NCBI RefSeq assembly: GCF_000155735.2
Contig: NC_020908.1
Location: 1,679,001-1,743,000 of the forward strand
Direction of reading: 5' to 3'
DNA: 64,000 nt
From: Octadecabacter arcticus 238
Lineage (GTDB): Bacteria; Pseudomonadota; Alphaproteobacteria; Rhodobacterales; Rhodobacteraceae
Shown: positions 7,717 through 17,923 of the stretch, piece by piece
Numbering within the stretch: the stretch's first letter is position 1
Layout of the letters: each line of letters opens with the position of its first letter
Position numbers and translations under genes: made by a program
The notes under the pieces: model-generated
Databases searched by the model: none
What the model was told of the DNA's origin: nothing
The model's input: only the letters and a program-made list of their open reading frames with translations

Positions 7717-8793
7717 ATGCCAAAGCTTACAGAGACGTTTTCTAACAAATTGCCGCATGCGAAAGCAGGGACGGACAAGTACTGGGACGCTGAAATCAAA
7801 GGGCTGGTGCTCTTCGTAGGGAAGCGCTCGAAGACCTGGTACTTTCAGAAGGACGTTGGTGGCCAGACCAAGCGTATTCTGATTGGCCGGTTTCCAATCA
7901 TCTCGGCGCAGGCCGCACGTCAGACGGCTCTCGGGTTTGCCTTGGAGATGGGCAGAGGGGCAGGGAAGGCGGCTCAGATTGGCGCGCCCACTTTGGAGGC
8001 CGCAATGGAAGTGTATCTGGCACGTCCAAAGCTGCGTTCTGAGACCAACAAGATCGGGATGCGCGCCCAGCTTACGCTTCATCTGAAAGACTGGATGCGC
8101 TTGCCGCTGGACGAGATCAGCAAGGCGATGACAGTACGCCGTCATCACGACATGGCTGGATCGCCGTCAGCCGCCAATCATGTGCTTCGCAGCTTTCGCG
8201 CCATCTACAACCATGCCCGCCGGACTTGCGATCTGCCGGAATGTCCGACCATGGCAATCGAGTGGTTTGAAGATAAGCCGGACGGGCGGATTATTGAGAA
8301 CCTGAAGCACTGGCGGAAGACGATTGATGATCTGCCCAATCCAATCCATCGGGTATTCTACGAGCTGCTATTGTTTACCGGCCTTCGCAAAACTGAAGTG
8401 TTCACCTTGAAGTGGGATCAAATACTGGAAGACCGGATTCATCTGCCAATGACCAAGAATGGCCGGAGCTTCGACCTTCCAATCTCGCAATTGCACCATG
8501 AGATATTGGCACCACTTCGCCCTCTGAGCAGCGACTGGGTGTTTCCATCACCAAAATCAGAGACAGGTCACATCACGAGGCCGGTAAGGCTCAAGTATAA
8601 TCCGCATATGCATCGCCGAACATTCGCGACGGTTGCGATGGAAGCAGGCGTGCTGGAGGAAATCGTGGGGCGGCTTCTGAATCACACGCAGCTGTCGATC
8701 ACTGGGCAACGATATGTGCGGCCGTCGTTGGATGCGTTACGTCCGTCGATGGAGATTGCGTGCGCCGAACTCCTGAACCGCATCGACAACTGA
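7717..8793 (+). CDS. Tyrosine recombinase (integrase), copy 1
   Basis: Site-specific recombinase of phage or integrative-element type. The N-terminal ~80 residues (KYWDAEIKGLVLFVGKRSKT) resemble the arm-binding domain of P4/tRNA integrases. Catalytic residues are visible: the first Arg in FTGLRKTEVF, HMHRRTFAT (His-x-x-Arg), LLNHTQLS (His) and the nucleophile Tyr in SITGQRYVRP. I start at the ATG encoding MPKLTETF; the frame is open 10 codons further (GTG), but only the MPKL start is well conserved in both copies' context. About 95% identical to the integrase at 55298-56383. It points at rhaK, with a 170 bp gap between the convergent genes. Confidence 0.9.
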   Translation: MPKLTETFSNKLPHAKAGTDKYWDAEIKGLVLFVGKRSKTWYFQKDVGGQTKRILIGRFPIISAQAARQTALGFALEMGRGAGKAAQIGAPTLEAAMEVYLARPKLRSETNKIGMRAQLTLHLKDWMRLPLDEISKAMTVRRHHDMAGSPSAANHVLRSFRAIYNHARRTCDLPECPTMAIEWFEDKPDGRIIENLKHWRKTIDDLPNPIHRVFYELLLFTGLRKTEVFTLKWDQILEDRIHLPMTKNGRSFDLPISQLHHEILAPLRPLSSDWVFPSPKSETGHITRPVRLKYNPHMHRRTFATVAMEAGVLEEIVGRLLNHTQLSITGQRYVRPSLDALRPSMEIACAELLNRIDN

Positions 8794-8961
8794 AAAGGTA
8801 TTTGAAAAGAGCACCTTAGTCCGCCCTGCAGCGAAGGGCCGGTCTGAGCCCGAGTTACAGTTGCTGCAAATTGCACAGACGCCACCAATGGGCAGAAAAC
8901 TAATTTTTTACAGGGGCGTAGCACAAGCAATCAGCGTGGAACGCTTTTGTCTGCAAATTAT

Positions 8962-10338
8962 TTATCCCGATTCAACAATTGAGCGCCAACGGCAAGCGTA
9001 GGTGTCGTATGTTGGGAGATCAGTCGAACCAAGCGCTTGAACGGGTGCGGCCAGCCGCGCGCTTTTACCCATCAATAAGGCTGCTCCGATGCTTGTTCCC
9101 GTTTCGGCATCACTCGTCAAAACTGGGCGACCCGTGGCTGCGCCAAGCATGGCTATGAATTCAGCATTTCGTGCGAACGGGCCTTCGACTATGGTTGGGC
9201 CAGCGGCTCCGGTTAACCGCAAGCAGGTGTCGGTCATCATGGCGAGGTAGAACGACAATGCTACCGATCTGCGTCCAGTCCCTACGTCAGGCTTTTTCCC
9301 GCTCCAGGACATTTGTTGTCCTGGGTAGGGTCCTGTTCGGGACTCAACTGAAGGTAAGATCATCAGTGATGACGCCAGAACGCCATTTACATCGTTGGCT
9401 GTCGGGGCTGTTATGTGGCCCTGCTGAATCAGTTCGTATTCACGCCCACCCATGAACCGCGCGCTGGGAACGGCGTGACCGCGCGCGTCTACGTTGATCA
9501 ACGTGTCGCGCTGCGGATCAAGCGGCTGATCAGCGCCGTCAATCGACATCACGATGACCCATGTTCCTGTGGATACGACTGAAAAAGGGCCTTCTTGCGT
9601 CAATAAATATGGAAAAAGCGATGCGTTTGAATCGTGGATGCCGACGCTTACTGGGGTGTCAGTCAGCAGCCCCGTGGACTGAGAAATTTGTGCTAAGATC
9701 GGACCGAGTATATCGGTGGATTTGCGCACCTGTGCGATCTTTCCTTCAATCCCTAGCGCTTTGCGCAAGTCAGAAAACGCGCCTTCACGCGGCAACCAAA
9801 GGTCGGTATGGCACCCGATTGACGTCATATCCGTCGTGGCGATGCCAGTAAGGCGATATGCCCAATATTGAGGATACGTCACAATTTGTGCGATCCGATC
9901 CCGCAAGGATGGGTCAATCATGAATTGGTAATGGATCTGCGCACCGACATTCAGCCCACCTGCGAGCTTAGGTGATCCGGTCAAGGCGAAGTCTGGCTTG
10001 AGAGCATTGTAGGCAGCAATAATTTCGGAGGGGTATTCATGTTCGTAATCAATGACGGGTGCTGCGAGTGTTCCGTCATTGGCCAGCAAAACTGCGCAGG
10101 CACCGTGGGTTGTTACGGAAATAGCGTCGATGCCGTAATCACGGTGAAAATGGCCCAAGGCGTTGAGGAGAAATGCCCAATGTCCTTCAACATCATAGTG
10201 CGGCCAAGGCGGGCCTGGCAGTACGACATTGGGGCGAGTGACGACCGCCAATTCGGTCAAGCTTTCTAAATCGACGAGCGCGAGTTTTGCGTTGGTTTTG
10301 CCAATGTCGATGACGGCAATGTGGCGCGGGGCAGTCAT
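8962..10338 (-). CDS. rhaK: Rhamnulokinase (FGGY-family sugar kinase)
   Basis: Phosphorylates L-rhamnulose to L-rhamnulose-1-phosphate in the cytoplasm. 458 residues of the FGGY/ASKHA fold. The N-terminal phosphate-binding motif [13 protein letters not shown] is present, as are [15 protein letters not shown], the adenosine-side [11 protein letters not shown], and [16 protein letters not shown] near the C-terminus. Last gene of the rha transport/kinase operon; its ATG overlaps the rhaU stop by four bases (ATGA), implying coupled translation. In R. leguminosarum the kinase RhaK is also needed for activity of the rhamnose ABC transporter (family knowledge), which explains its place in the transporter operon. 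Intact here. Confidence 0.92.
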   Translation of the reverse strand: MTAPRHIAVIDIGKTNAKLALVDLESLTELAVVTRPNVVLPGPPWPHYDVEGHWAFLLNALGHFHRDYGIDAISVTTHGACAVLLANDGTLAAPVIDYEHEYPSEIIAAYNALKPDFALTGSPKLAGGLNVGAQIHYQFMIDPSLRDRIAQIVTYPQYWAYRLTGIATTDMTSIGCHTDLWLPREGAFSDLRKALGIEGKIAQVRKSTDILGPILAQISQSTGLLTDTPVSVGIHDSNASLFPYLLTQEGPFSVVSTGTWVIVMSIDGADQPLDPQRDTLINVDARGHAVPSARFMGGREYELIQQGHITAPTANDVNGVLASSLMILPSVESRTGPYPGQQMSWSGKKPDVGTGRRSVALSFYLAMMTDTCLRLTGAAGPTIVEGPFARNAEFIAMLGAATGRPVLTSDAETGTSIGAALLMGKSARLAAPVQALGSTDLPTYDTYACRWRSIVESG

Positions 10339-10652
10339 GACAGGTGAAATAGCAGTGTCAGGGGCAAGGCCACGGGGGAGTTGTCTGCATTGGTGTCCAT
10401 GATGTCAGCCATGTATGCCCACCATTTTTGCATCACTGGATCGTCGGACAACGCGCTCATGCTGTGATCCACCGTTCGAGTCAGAATCCCGATTAAGTGG
10501 CCAGTTTCTTCATCGAGGTGGATAGAATAATCACTGACACCAGCGTCGTGCAGCAGGCCCACCAGTTCGGGCCAAATTGCGTCATGACGGCGTTTGTATT
10601 CGTCGGCCATTCCATCGTTCAAGCGCATGCGGAAAACGTAACGTTCACTCAT
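10335..10652 (-). CDS. rhaU: L-rhamnose mutarotase
   Basis: Small (about 105 residues) enzyme that interconverts alpha and beta anomers of L-rhamnose, matching the RhaU/RhaM family. Conserved features are [20 protein letters not shown] at the N-terminus (the catalytic His of the KxRHD motif), [15 protein letters not shown] in the middle and [13 protein letters not shown] near the end. I place the start at MSERYVF, whose ATG overlaps the rhaQ stop (ATGA), rather than ten codons upstream inside rhaQ. Overlaps rhaK at the other end. Confidence 0.92.
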   Translation of the reverse strand: MSERYVFRMRLNDGMADEYKRRHDAIWPELVGLLHDAGVSDYSIHLDEETGHLIGILTRTVDHSMSALSDDPVMQKWWAYMADIMDTNADNSPVALPLTLLFHLS

Positions 10653-11674
10653 GTCTTGCGCCGCGCTACGACCATCGTCCAAAGGCGCGGCAGGGCAATG
10701 ACACCAATAAGAAGCAAGCCAATGAAGATCGACATGACGATGCCTGGAACGTTCAGCAGGCCAAGCCCGAAGGTCACCAACCCCATAACAAACGCCGCAA
10801 TCACGACACCGGGGATCGTGCCGGACCCACCCAAGATGTTGACGCCGCCAAGGACGACCATCGTGACCACCTCAAGCTCCATTCCCGTCGCAATGCTGGG
10901 CCGTGTTGACCCAAGGCGCGAGGTCAGACAGATTGCCGCGACGCCGGACATCAGGCCGGTCAGAAGGAATAGGATGAATTTCACGCGGGCAACACGGATG
11001 CCACTGAACAAGGCACCTGTAGGGTTGTTGCCAATCGCATAGACCGTTCGACCGAAGTTGGTTTTGTGCAAAAGCACGCCGTAGATCAAAGCGATGATGA
11101 CGAACAACAGCATTTCAACCGTAAAGACCCAATAAATATAACCCTGCCCAAACCATGAAAAGCTGGCCGGATAACCGCGAAACGCTTCATCACCAAGGAT
11201 GATGTAACTGATGCCACGAAAAAGGCTCATCGTGCCGATGGTGACGACGATGGATGGAAGGCCCAGAACGGTCACGAAAAAGCCGTTGAACGCGCCACAC
11301 AGCAGGCCAACAATTAGCCCGATGGCAATCAGTTCCGGCGTCCCTGCGCCATATTGAACGGCCAATCCCATTGCCGTGCTTGCAAGCGCGATGATGGATG
11401 CGACGGACAGATCGATCTCACCCGAAATAATCAATAATGCCATGGCAAAAGCGATCATCGCCTTTTCAGTAAAATTAAACGTCGCATCGCTTAGATTCCA
11501 AGCACTGAGGAAGTAGGGCGAGGAAAAGCTGTTGATAACGAAGATCGCAATTGCCACGGCAAGGAGCAGCGCCTCCCAGCTTTTGAAAATGCGCATGGCG
11601 CGACTGTTTAGACGATCAGGGACGTGGCGGGTTTGACCCGTATCATGTGGTGTATCAGGCGTTGCATCGATCAT
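10649..11674 (-). CDS. rhaQ: Rhamnose ABC transporter permease
   Basis: Second inner-membrane subunit of the rhamnose importer. 341 residues with about ten hydrophobic segments and the ribose/rhamnose-type permease signatures [18 protein letters not shown] and [20 protein letters not shown]. Assigned RhaQ from its position after rhaP, as in R. leguminosarum. Overlaps both neighbours by four bases (ATGA). Coding sequence intact, but the ATPase and the C-terminus of the binding protein are disrupted, so the complex is unlikely to assemble correctly. Confidence 0.9.
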   Translation of the reverse strand: MIDATPDTPHDTGQTRHVPDRLNSRAMRIFKSWEALLLAVAIAIFVINSFSSPYFLSAWNLSDATFNFTEKAMIAFAMALLIISGEIDLSVASIIALASTAMGLAVQYGAGTPELIAIGLIVGLLCGAFNGFFVTVLGLPSIVVTIGTMSLFRGISYIILGDEAFRGYPASFSWFGQGYIYWVFTVEMLLFVIIALIYGVLLHKTNFGRTVYAIGNNPTGALFSGIRVARVKFILFLLTGLMSGVAAICLTSRLGSTRPSIATGMELEVVTMVVLGGVNILGGSGTIPGVVIAAFVMGLVTFGLGLLNVPGIVMSIFIGLLLIGVIALPRLWTMVVARRKT

Positions 11675-12651
11675 TGTGTGGTCTCCGCAGGCTTTAGGAT
11701 AATCCGTCCTTTGGCGCGCCCTGCGCGAGCATTGAAAGCCACGGCAATCAGAATGGCGCTGCCAGAAATCGCCAACTGCCAGAACGGTGAGATATTGACG
11801 ACGGGTAGCGCGTTTTTCACAACCCCGAGGAAGATTGCGCCAAGGACAGCGCCGCCAACCGATCCGATACCACCGGCGATTGAAATGCCACCGATGACGC
11901 AGGCCGCCACGACCTCAAGCTCAAATCCGCCAGCGATGTCGACGTAGGCAACCGCATAACGTGCGACCCAAAGATAACCAGTCAGCCCAGCCAGCGCGCC
12001 CGACACGACGAAGGCCCAGAACTGCGTTTTGCCAACATTTATGCCAGTATAAACGGCCGCATGCGGGTTGCCGCCGACCGCGAAAATTGAGCGTCCGAAG
12101 GGCGTGCGTGCCATCATGATGCCAAAAATGATGATCGTCATGACTGCGGTCCACGACATGACCGGAAGTCCTAGAAGAACCGTACGGGGAAAGCCCGTGA
12201 AGGCGGGCGACATTTCGTGTGAGTTGACCCATTTTCCGTCTGAAATCAGAAAGATAACTCCGCGAAAGATGGTCATCGTACCGAGTGTTACAACGATGGG
12301 TGGGATTGACAGTTTCCAGACCAGAATGCCATTGATCGCGCCCATCATTGCACCAATCATGATGGCAATCGTGATGATGGCAGGTATTGGCAGGCCGGGC
12401 ATTACGACGTTTATCATCGCCACAGCCATGCCCGTTAGCGCCAAATTTGCCGCCACCGACAGATCAATACAACGCGTCAGGATCACAACCATCTGGCCAA
12501 GTGCAAGGATGATCAGGGGTGCAGTGTCGTTGAACACATTGGCTAGATTGAACGGCGCAACGAAGCCTGAAAAACGTGATGCGACGAGGACAATCAGGAC
12601 CAAAATCGCACAGGCAAGAATTGTTTCGCGAACAGGAATGATGCGGGTCAT
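11671..12651 (-). CDS. rhaP: Rhamnose ABC transporter permease
   Basis: First inner-membrane subunit of the importer, 326 residues. It has the same family signatures as its neighbour: TRCIDLSVAANLALTGMAVA and CVIGGISIAGGIGSVGGAVL, with ILVWKLSIPPIVVTLGTM between membrane spans. Overlaps the rhaT stop and the rhaQ start by four bases each. Intact. Confidence 0.9.
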   Translation of the reverse strand: MTRIIPVRETILACAILVLIVLVASRFSGFVAPFNLANVFNDTAPLIILALGQMVVILTRCIDLSVAANLALTGMAVAMINVVMPGLPIPAIITIAIMIGAMMGAINGILVWKLSIPPIVVTLGTMTIFRGVIFLISDGKWVNSHEMSPAFTGFPRTVLLGLPVMSWTAVMTIIIFGIMMARTPFGRSIFAVGGNPHAAVYTGINVGKTQFWAFVVSGALAGLTGYLWVARYAVAYVDIAGGFELEVVAACVIGGISIAGGIGSVGGAVLGAIFLGVVKNALPVVNISPFWQLAISGSAILIAVAFNARAGRAKGRIILKPAETTQ

Positions 12652-13529
12652 GCCGTTGGGCTTTCTGCAGTAGTGGTGATGCCAGCGGCGTGCCGCACCA
12701 GTGTTTCAGGCGTCAATTCGTCACCAGCCAATTCGGTGGCGATCAAGCCGTCGCGCATAACGATGACGCGGTCAGACATACCGATTATCTCTGGGATTTC
12801 GGAACTGACCATGATGACGGACAGGCCCTGTGATGCAAGTTCTGCCATGAATTCATGCACGGCGGCTTTGGACCCGATGTCGATGCCTTTGGTTGGCTCA
12901 TCAAGGATAATAACTTGCGGTTGCGTGGCTAGCCATTTGGCAATGACGACTTTTTGTTGGTTGCCCCCGGATAGGTTGCCAACGTCTTGATCCAGTGAGG
13001 CCGCGCGAAGGTCCAACCGTTCGGAATATTCCCGTGCAAGTTTGAATTCTTCTGCAAGTTGCAGAAAACCCCTTCTTGAGGTGCGATCCAGGGATGGCAG
13101 CGTGATGTTCTGGAAAATCGGCAAACCGATGATGGCCCCCTGTTTACCACGATCTTCGGGAACGTAGACAATTCCGTTGTTCACCGCGTCAGCTGGGGAG
13201 CGGATAACCCTGATTTCGCCATTGATCCGGCACACGCCCTTGCTTGGCTTGGTGATGCCGAAAAGGGCTTGCATGAATTCGGAACGACCCGCGCCGACGA
13301 GGCCGTAAAAACCAAGAATTTCACCGCGGTTGAGGGTAAAGTTAATGTCGAAAAATTCTGTCGGGTGCGCGTAACCAACGACCTTCAGGACTTCATCACC
13401 TAGGTCATGAATACGGGCGGGAAAAATCTGATCCACGGAACGGCCAACCATCATCGTGACAAGTTGGTCTTCGGTTATATCGGAAATCACCCCCTCCCCG
13501 ACAAATGCGCCGTCACGAAAGACCGTATA

Positions 13530-14697
13530 ATACCAGTGGCCATAATATCTGACTCATTTTTTTGGTTTTAATTTTTGGCAAACTCTGAATCAATGACCTC
13601 CATAGATTGGGAGGTGCTCATGGGTGGAGCCATAAAAATTACGCGCACGGATATGTCTGCGAAAGATTTGCGCCGTGCGGCAAAGCGAACCAAGGATGGG
13701 CGGGTTGTACGGCGACTACTGGCCATAGCGCTGGTGCTTGATGGGGTGGATCGTGAAACGGCTGCCCGCAGCAGTGGTATGGATCGACAAACACTTCGGG
13801 ATTGGGCGCATCGCTTTAACGCAGAAGGCATTGAGGGGTTATCGGATCGGAATGGCAAGGGGGCAAAACCACGGTTGTCGCCCAAGCAACAGGCGCAATT
13901 TGTGGCTTGGGTGGAGGCCGGGCCCGACCCAGTAAAAGATGGCGTAGTACGATGGCGTTGTGTCGACTTGCAGGCTCGTGTTGAAGAGGAGTTCGACGTG
14001 AAACTGCATGTGCGTACGATTGGGAAATATCTAACCAAGCATGGCTTTCGCCGCCTGTCTGTGCGTCCAGAGCATCCGAAAACTGATCGCGAAGCGCAGC
14101 AGACTTTTAAAAAAACTTTACCAGCCTCGTAAACGATACTCTGCCAGAACATGCAAAGGGGAAGCCTCTTGAGGTATGGTTCCAAGATGAAGCCCGCGTT
14201 GGACAACAGGGGACACTCACCCGTAAATGGGCCAAGCGTGGAACTCGCCCGCGCGCACCCCGTGATATACGCTTCAAATGGAGTTATATCTTTGGTGCCG
14301 CTTGTCCCGCACGTGGTACCGCCGCAGGTCTCGTCCTGCCCTACGTCAACGCCGAGGCTATGGGGCTGCATCTTGATGAGATCGCAAAAGCTGTCGCACC
14401 CGGCTCACATGCCTTGCTGATTGTTGATGGGGCGGGGTGGCATGGCGCAAAATGTTTGCAGGTGCCAGATAAAATTACGCTCGTTAAGCTGCCACCGTAT
14501 TCACCCGAACTGAACCCCATGGAAAACGTCTGGGCTTATCTGCGAGCTAATAAACTCGCAATCACAGTTTTCGACACCTATGACGAAATACTCGACAAAT
14601 GTGCACAAGCTTGGAACTTCTTTGCGAACGACCCAGAGCGAATAAGTTCAATCACAGATCGAGAATGGGCAAGGGTCACTTAATTCGGCCGTTGGTA
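13530..14697 (+). mobile_element. IS630-family insertion sequence in rhaT
   Basis: Ends TACCAGTGGCC and (reverse complement of the other end) TACCAACGGCC form imperfect inverted repeats. Flanking TA dinucleotides match the TA target duplication of IS630/Tc1-mariner elements. Removing about 1.17 kb restores the rhaT frame between RIADRY and TVFRD. Confidence 0.85.
13620..14683 (+). CDS. IS630-family transposase (two frames, likely programmed frameshift)
   Basis: The first frame (to 14132) starts after a strong GGGAGG site and encodes the helix-turn-helix part (KDLRRAAKRTKDGRVVRRLL, DRQTLRDWAHRFNAEG). It ends in an A-rich run TTTAAAAAAACTTTA near 14106-14120. The second frame continues NDTLPEHAKGKPLEVWFQDE (first Asp), LLIVDGAGWHGAK (second Asp) and LPPYSPELNPMENVW (Glu) to the stop at 14683. 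Many IS630 elements make their transposase by slippage on such an A-run, so this is more likely programmed than a mutation, though I cannot prove it. Confidence 0.85.
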
Positions 14698-15151
14698 TAA
14701 CGATCAGCGATACGGAAAATTTCATTGAACTTGTGGCTGATAAACAGGATCGCTTTGCCTTGGGATTTTAGTTTTTCAACCAAGTCATACAGTTCTTCGA
14801 TTTCTTTGTGTGACAATGCTGCAGTGGGTTCATCCATAATCACCACTCGGGCATCCACAGACAGGGCACGGGCAATCGCCACGAGGTGTTTGTTGGCAAT
14901 GCCAAGATCACGCAATTGGATTTGAGGGCTGAAAGGCGCGCCGATATCTTTTAATAATTTGGCAGCAGCACGGTGCATTTCACCAGTGTCGATCAGGCCG
15001 AACGGTGTTCGCGGTGCATGACCAATGTAGATGTTTTCAGCGACAGATAATTCATCAAATAGTACCGTTTCCTGGTGGATTGCTGTGATGCCCACGTCGG
15101 CGGCGTCATTGGGTGAAATGAAGGATACAGGTTTCCCGTCAATGCGGATGG

Positions 15152-16237
15152 CTTGGATTCAAACATCAAGTGCAACGGTTGATTTGAAGGCCGCGATTTC
15201 GTCGGCCATGGCTTCAGCGGGTGTTCTCCAACCGAGAGTTTTTCTCGGGCGGTTGTTCATCAGGTTTGCAACGTCGTTCAGCCATGTTTGGCTTGCACCG
15301 TTCAGGTCAGTTCCTTTGGGCATGTACTGACGCAGCAGTCCGTTGGTGTTCTCGTTGCTGCCACGCTGCCAAGGCGCATGCGGATCGCAGAACCAGATAT
15401 CGATCTTCAACCGTCTGGCGAGTTCGGGGTGGCAGGCCATTTCGGAGCCGCGGTCGTAGGTCATGCTCTTGCGCAAAGCAGCGGGTAGTCGTCTCATCTG
15501 GCGGGTGAAGCTGTCGAGCGCGGCCTCGGCCCCATTGCCGTCCATTTTGCAAAGAATGACAAAGCGTGTCTTGCGCTCAACCAAGGTCCCCACTGACGAG
15601 CGATTGAATGCGCCCTTGATGAGGTCGCCCTCCCAATGGCCTGGTACCAGTCGCGCTTCGATCTCTTCAGGGCGATTGATAATGCGCAATGATTCCGAGA
15701 CCATAGCACTGCCCGCCGCTGTCCTGCGCTTGAGCCCACGCTTAGGCTTCGCTTGACGCAACGCCTCGATCATCGCCGCCTTCAGCCCACCACGTGGCTG
15801 CGCGTAAATCGCGGCATAGATGGTCTCATGGCTCACATGGGCGGATGGATCATCAGGCTTCATGAGACGCAGTCTCTGCGCAATCTGCTCAGGCGACCAG
15901 TGCAGATGTACGAGCTTGCCATGAACAAAACGATAAAGATCGCTCCCCTCCACAAGCTTGCGCTCGCGGCGGCAGCGCGCACGCCGGGCATCATAGGCCT
16001 GCCGCGCCGCTTGCGGGCAATAGCTGCCGTCTTCCTGCCGACCTCGCGCCAGCTCACGGCAGATCGTGCTCGCCGGGCGATGCAAAAGCTGGCCGATCAA
16101 CCGCTGACTGCTGCCCCTATTATGCTCGGCTAATATCACGCCACGGTCCTCGCTGCTGAGGTGCTTGCTTCGTATGTCCATCACAACATCCTATGCCCAA
16201 AGGGCTCTGAGTGTTGCATTTGAAACTTGAGCCTAAG
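15152..16237 (-). mobile_element. IS30-family insertion sequence in rhaT
   Basis: 1086 bp. Ends CTTAGGCTCAAGTTTCAAAT and CTTGGATTCAAACATCAAGT are imperfect inverted repeats that both lead to TGCAAC. Flanking TGG (15149-15151 and 16238-16240) is a 3-bp target duplication, typical of IS30. The left end is nearly the same as that of the truncated IS30 at 39584. Confidence 0.92.
15159..16181 (-). CDS. IS30-family transposase
   Basis: About 340 residues. The N-terminal helix-turn-helix HLSSEDRGVILAEHNRGSSQ is followed by the DDE core: VPGHWEGDLIKGAFNRSSVG (first Asp), SMTYDRGSEMACHPELAR (second Asp) and WQRGSNENTNGLLRQYMPKG (Glu). C-terminal NNRPRKTLGWRTPAEAM is the family's closing motif. The ATG is preceded by GGATGTTGTG, a modest ribosome-binding site. 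Complete and probably active. Confidence 0.95.
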   Translation of the reverse strand: MDIRSKHLSSEDRGVILAEHNRGSSQRLIGQLLHRPASTICRELARGRQEDGSYCPQAARQAYDARRARCRRERKLVEGSDLYRFVHGKLVHLHWSPEQIAQRLRLMKPDDPSAHVSHETIYAAIYAQPRGGLKAAMIEALRQAKPKRGLKRRTAAGSAMVSESLRIINRPEEIEARLVPGHWEGDLIKGAFNRSSVGTLVERKTRFVILCKMDGNGAEAALDSFTRQMRRLPAALRKSMTYDRGSEMACHPELARRLKIDIWFCDPHAPWQRGSNENTNGLLRQYMPKGTDLNGASQTWLNDVANLMNNRPRKTLGWRTPAEAMADEIAAFKSTVALDV

Positions 16238-16568
16238 TGGTGCCGCCGTCGGTGCGGTAAATACCGGTAAGGATCTTGACGGTCGTGGATTTACCAGCAC
16301 CGTTTTCACCGACAAGGGCAGTCACTTGACCGGGGTAGAGGTCCAGCTTTACCTCATCCAATGCTTTCACGCCCGGAAAGTTCTTAGTGATCATGTCCAT
16401 CGACACGACAGGTGGCGTGAGCGAGGTCGTAGTTGGCGAACTGGCTGGCGCGGGCTGCGTCGTCATTCGGAACCTCATCGGGGTTAGGGAAACAGGTGAT
16501 CGGCCCGACGCGCGTGGTGCGCCGGACCGATCAGAGAGACGCGTTTAGAAAATCGACTTGAATTGTTC

Positions 16569-17923
16569 GGCTCTTCTCCGCTTTGTTGAGTTATTCTAGG
16601 ATTTCAAATAGAACATAGATTGATTATCTGGGATGGATGACTGTCTAATTTTGAGTTTGAAGTATTCGGTATCCCTGATGCCCCTGGCTCGTTTGCGGAT
16701 CATTCCTATACTGACATTACCAGCCTCTATCCTGGCGCTTGTCAGCTTGTGTTTCGCGTAGTTGCATATGCCCACACAATGTTTTCTTAGGGATTTTGCG
16801 AACTTTTTCAGATAGAGCATGTGTGACTGATCTGCGATCAGGCACCAATTTTCCAGTTGCTCTGACATCCCCTCAAATGATGGGGCGCTCCACAGAGCCT
16901 GAAGCTGTTCTTTTAAGACGTAAAGCGTATTCAGGTTGCTATTGCTCTCCAGCAACGTTTGCAGCTTGTTACTTTGTTTTTCATTCAACTTATCCGCATT
17001 TTTGAGCAACAGATAATGCGTGCCCTTCATCAACTCTTTACCACTTTGATCGGCCTTCCTGAACTCAAGGCGACGCTGATTATGGATAGCCTTGCTGTAG
17101 TTTTTCATGACGTGGAAACGGTCAAATACGATGTCGGCCATCGGCAAGGACTCCCTGACAGCCTTTTGGTAGGCAGGCCCCATATCCATCGACACGGCCT
17201 TTATTTTATGGGCTGTATCTGGCCGCAGCTGTTTCAAAAACCTTGAAAAAACTTCGGCAGTTCGACCGGCTTCCACCCAGATCAGATGCCCTCCGACCAT
17301 ATCGTAGACCACCGTCATATAGTCATGACCTTTCGCCCGGGCCACTTCATCGACACCAATGTATTCCAAGCCAGCAAGCTGTGCGGGATCAAGCGCAGGG
17401 AGCGTTTCCATCAGGTATGCCTTGTCGATATTCTTTACCGTCTCCCATCGTATACCTAAATGCCTGGAGACAGCCAGAATGGATAAATGACGGCACAATC
17501 CACTGATAAGATGGCAAAATCGATGGGTGAAACGGCACCCTTTATCAACAAAAGGACACGCCTCAATGCGGCGCTCACCCTTGCTAATAAAAACCTGCGC
17601 TAGCTCAATCTCAATCACACAAGGATACCCAAAAAACGGGATGTCGTTTACTTGTCGGCGAATATGTTGGTTGATGCTACCCTTCTTGCCGGTTGCAGGG
17701 TCTATAGCGCTCCTGCGGGCATCCCGACTGCACTGAACAATAACCTTCGCACCGTCTTCAGCCAGCTCAATTTCATTTACACGTTGCCCCTTCAGGCGTA
17801 AAATATGTTGCGAGATGTCGATGGTCATATACCTGCCCTATGTAAAGTTGTCAGAAACCTAACATATCAACAGGTTACTTGATGGTCAGCATCTTTTCTT
17901 ACTCAACAAAGCGGAGAAGAGCC
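16569..17923 (-). mobile_element. ISL3-family insertion sequence, copy 2, in the end of rhaS
   Basis: 1355 bp, same ends as copy 1. Flanked by TTGTTC at 16563-16568 and 17924-17929. This 6-bp duplication is shorter than the 8 bp usual for ISL3. Insertion is inside the last codons of rhaS: reading past the element from 16568 downward gives FKSIF and a stop, the original C-terminus. Confidence 0.93.
16596..17828 (-). CDS. ISL3-family transposase
   Basis: 410 residues, nearly identical to the product at 3970-5202, with the same DDE core (GVDEVARAKGHDYMTVVYDM, SMDMGPAYQ, VFDRFHVMKNYSKA). Full length and apparently functional. It lies in the same orientation as the rha operon, so it might provide read-through transcription toward rhaT. 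Confidence 0.95.
   Translation of the reverse strand: MTIDISQHILRLKGQRVNEIELAEDGAKVIVQCSRDARRSAIDPATGKKGSINQHIRRQVNDIPFFGYPCVIEIELAQVFISKGERRIEACPFVDKGCRFTHRFCHLISGLCRHLSILAVSRHLGIRWETVKNIDKAYLMETLPALDPAQLAGLEYIGVDEVARAKGHDYMTVVYDMVGGHLIWVEAGRTAEVFSRFLKQLRPDTAHKIKAVSMDMGPAYQKAVRESLPMADIVFDRFHVMKNYSKAIHNQRRLEFRKADQSGKELMKGTHYLLLKNADKLNEKQSNKLQTLLESNSNLNTLYVLKEQLQALWSAPSFEGMSEQLENWCLIADQSHMLYLKKFAKSLRKHCVGICNYAKHKLTSARIEAGNVSIGMIRKRARGIRDTEYFKLKIRQSSIPDNQSMFYLKS

Larger units (their letters stand above)
12648..16466 (-). pseudogene. rhaT: Rhamnose ABC transporter ATPase, split by two insertion sequences
   Basis: Sugar-importer ATPase with two nucleotide-binding domains, in three pieces. Piece 1 (16466-16238) holds [10 protein letters not shown] to the Walker [13 protein letters not shown] and stops at YRTDGG. 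Piece 2 (15148 to about 14698) runs from IRIDGKPVSF through the signature region and Walker B VVIMDEPTAALS to RIADRY. Piece 3 (about 13529-12648) continues TVFRDGAFVGEGVISDITED with the second domain (FYGLVGAGRSEFM, LSGGNQQKVVIAKWL, VIILDEPTKGID). An IS30-family element (duplicated TGG) separates pieces 1 and 2; an IS630-family element (TA target) separates 2 and 3. Excising both rebuilds an open frame of about 520 codons, the normal length. The start is the ATG after GAGGTTCCGA. Null allele as it stands. Confidence 0.92.

Noticed and set aside
13620..14683. IS630 transposase as a pseudogene because of its frameshift.
   Set aside because: The shift occurs at a run of A residues, typical of programmed frameshifting in this family.
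3943..17923. The two direct ISL3 copies as ends of a composite transposon.
   Set aside because: Copy 2 is flanked by its own TTGTTC duplication inside rhaS, so it is an independent insertion.
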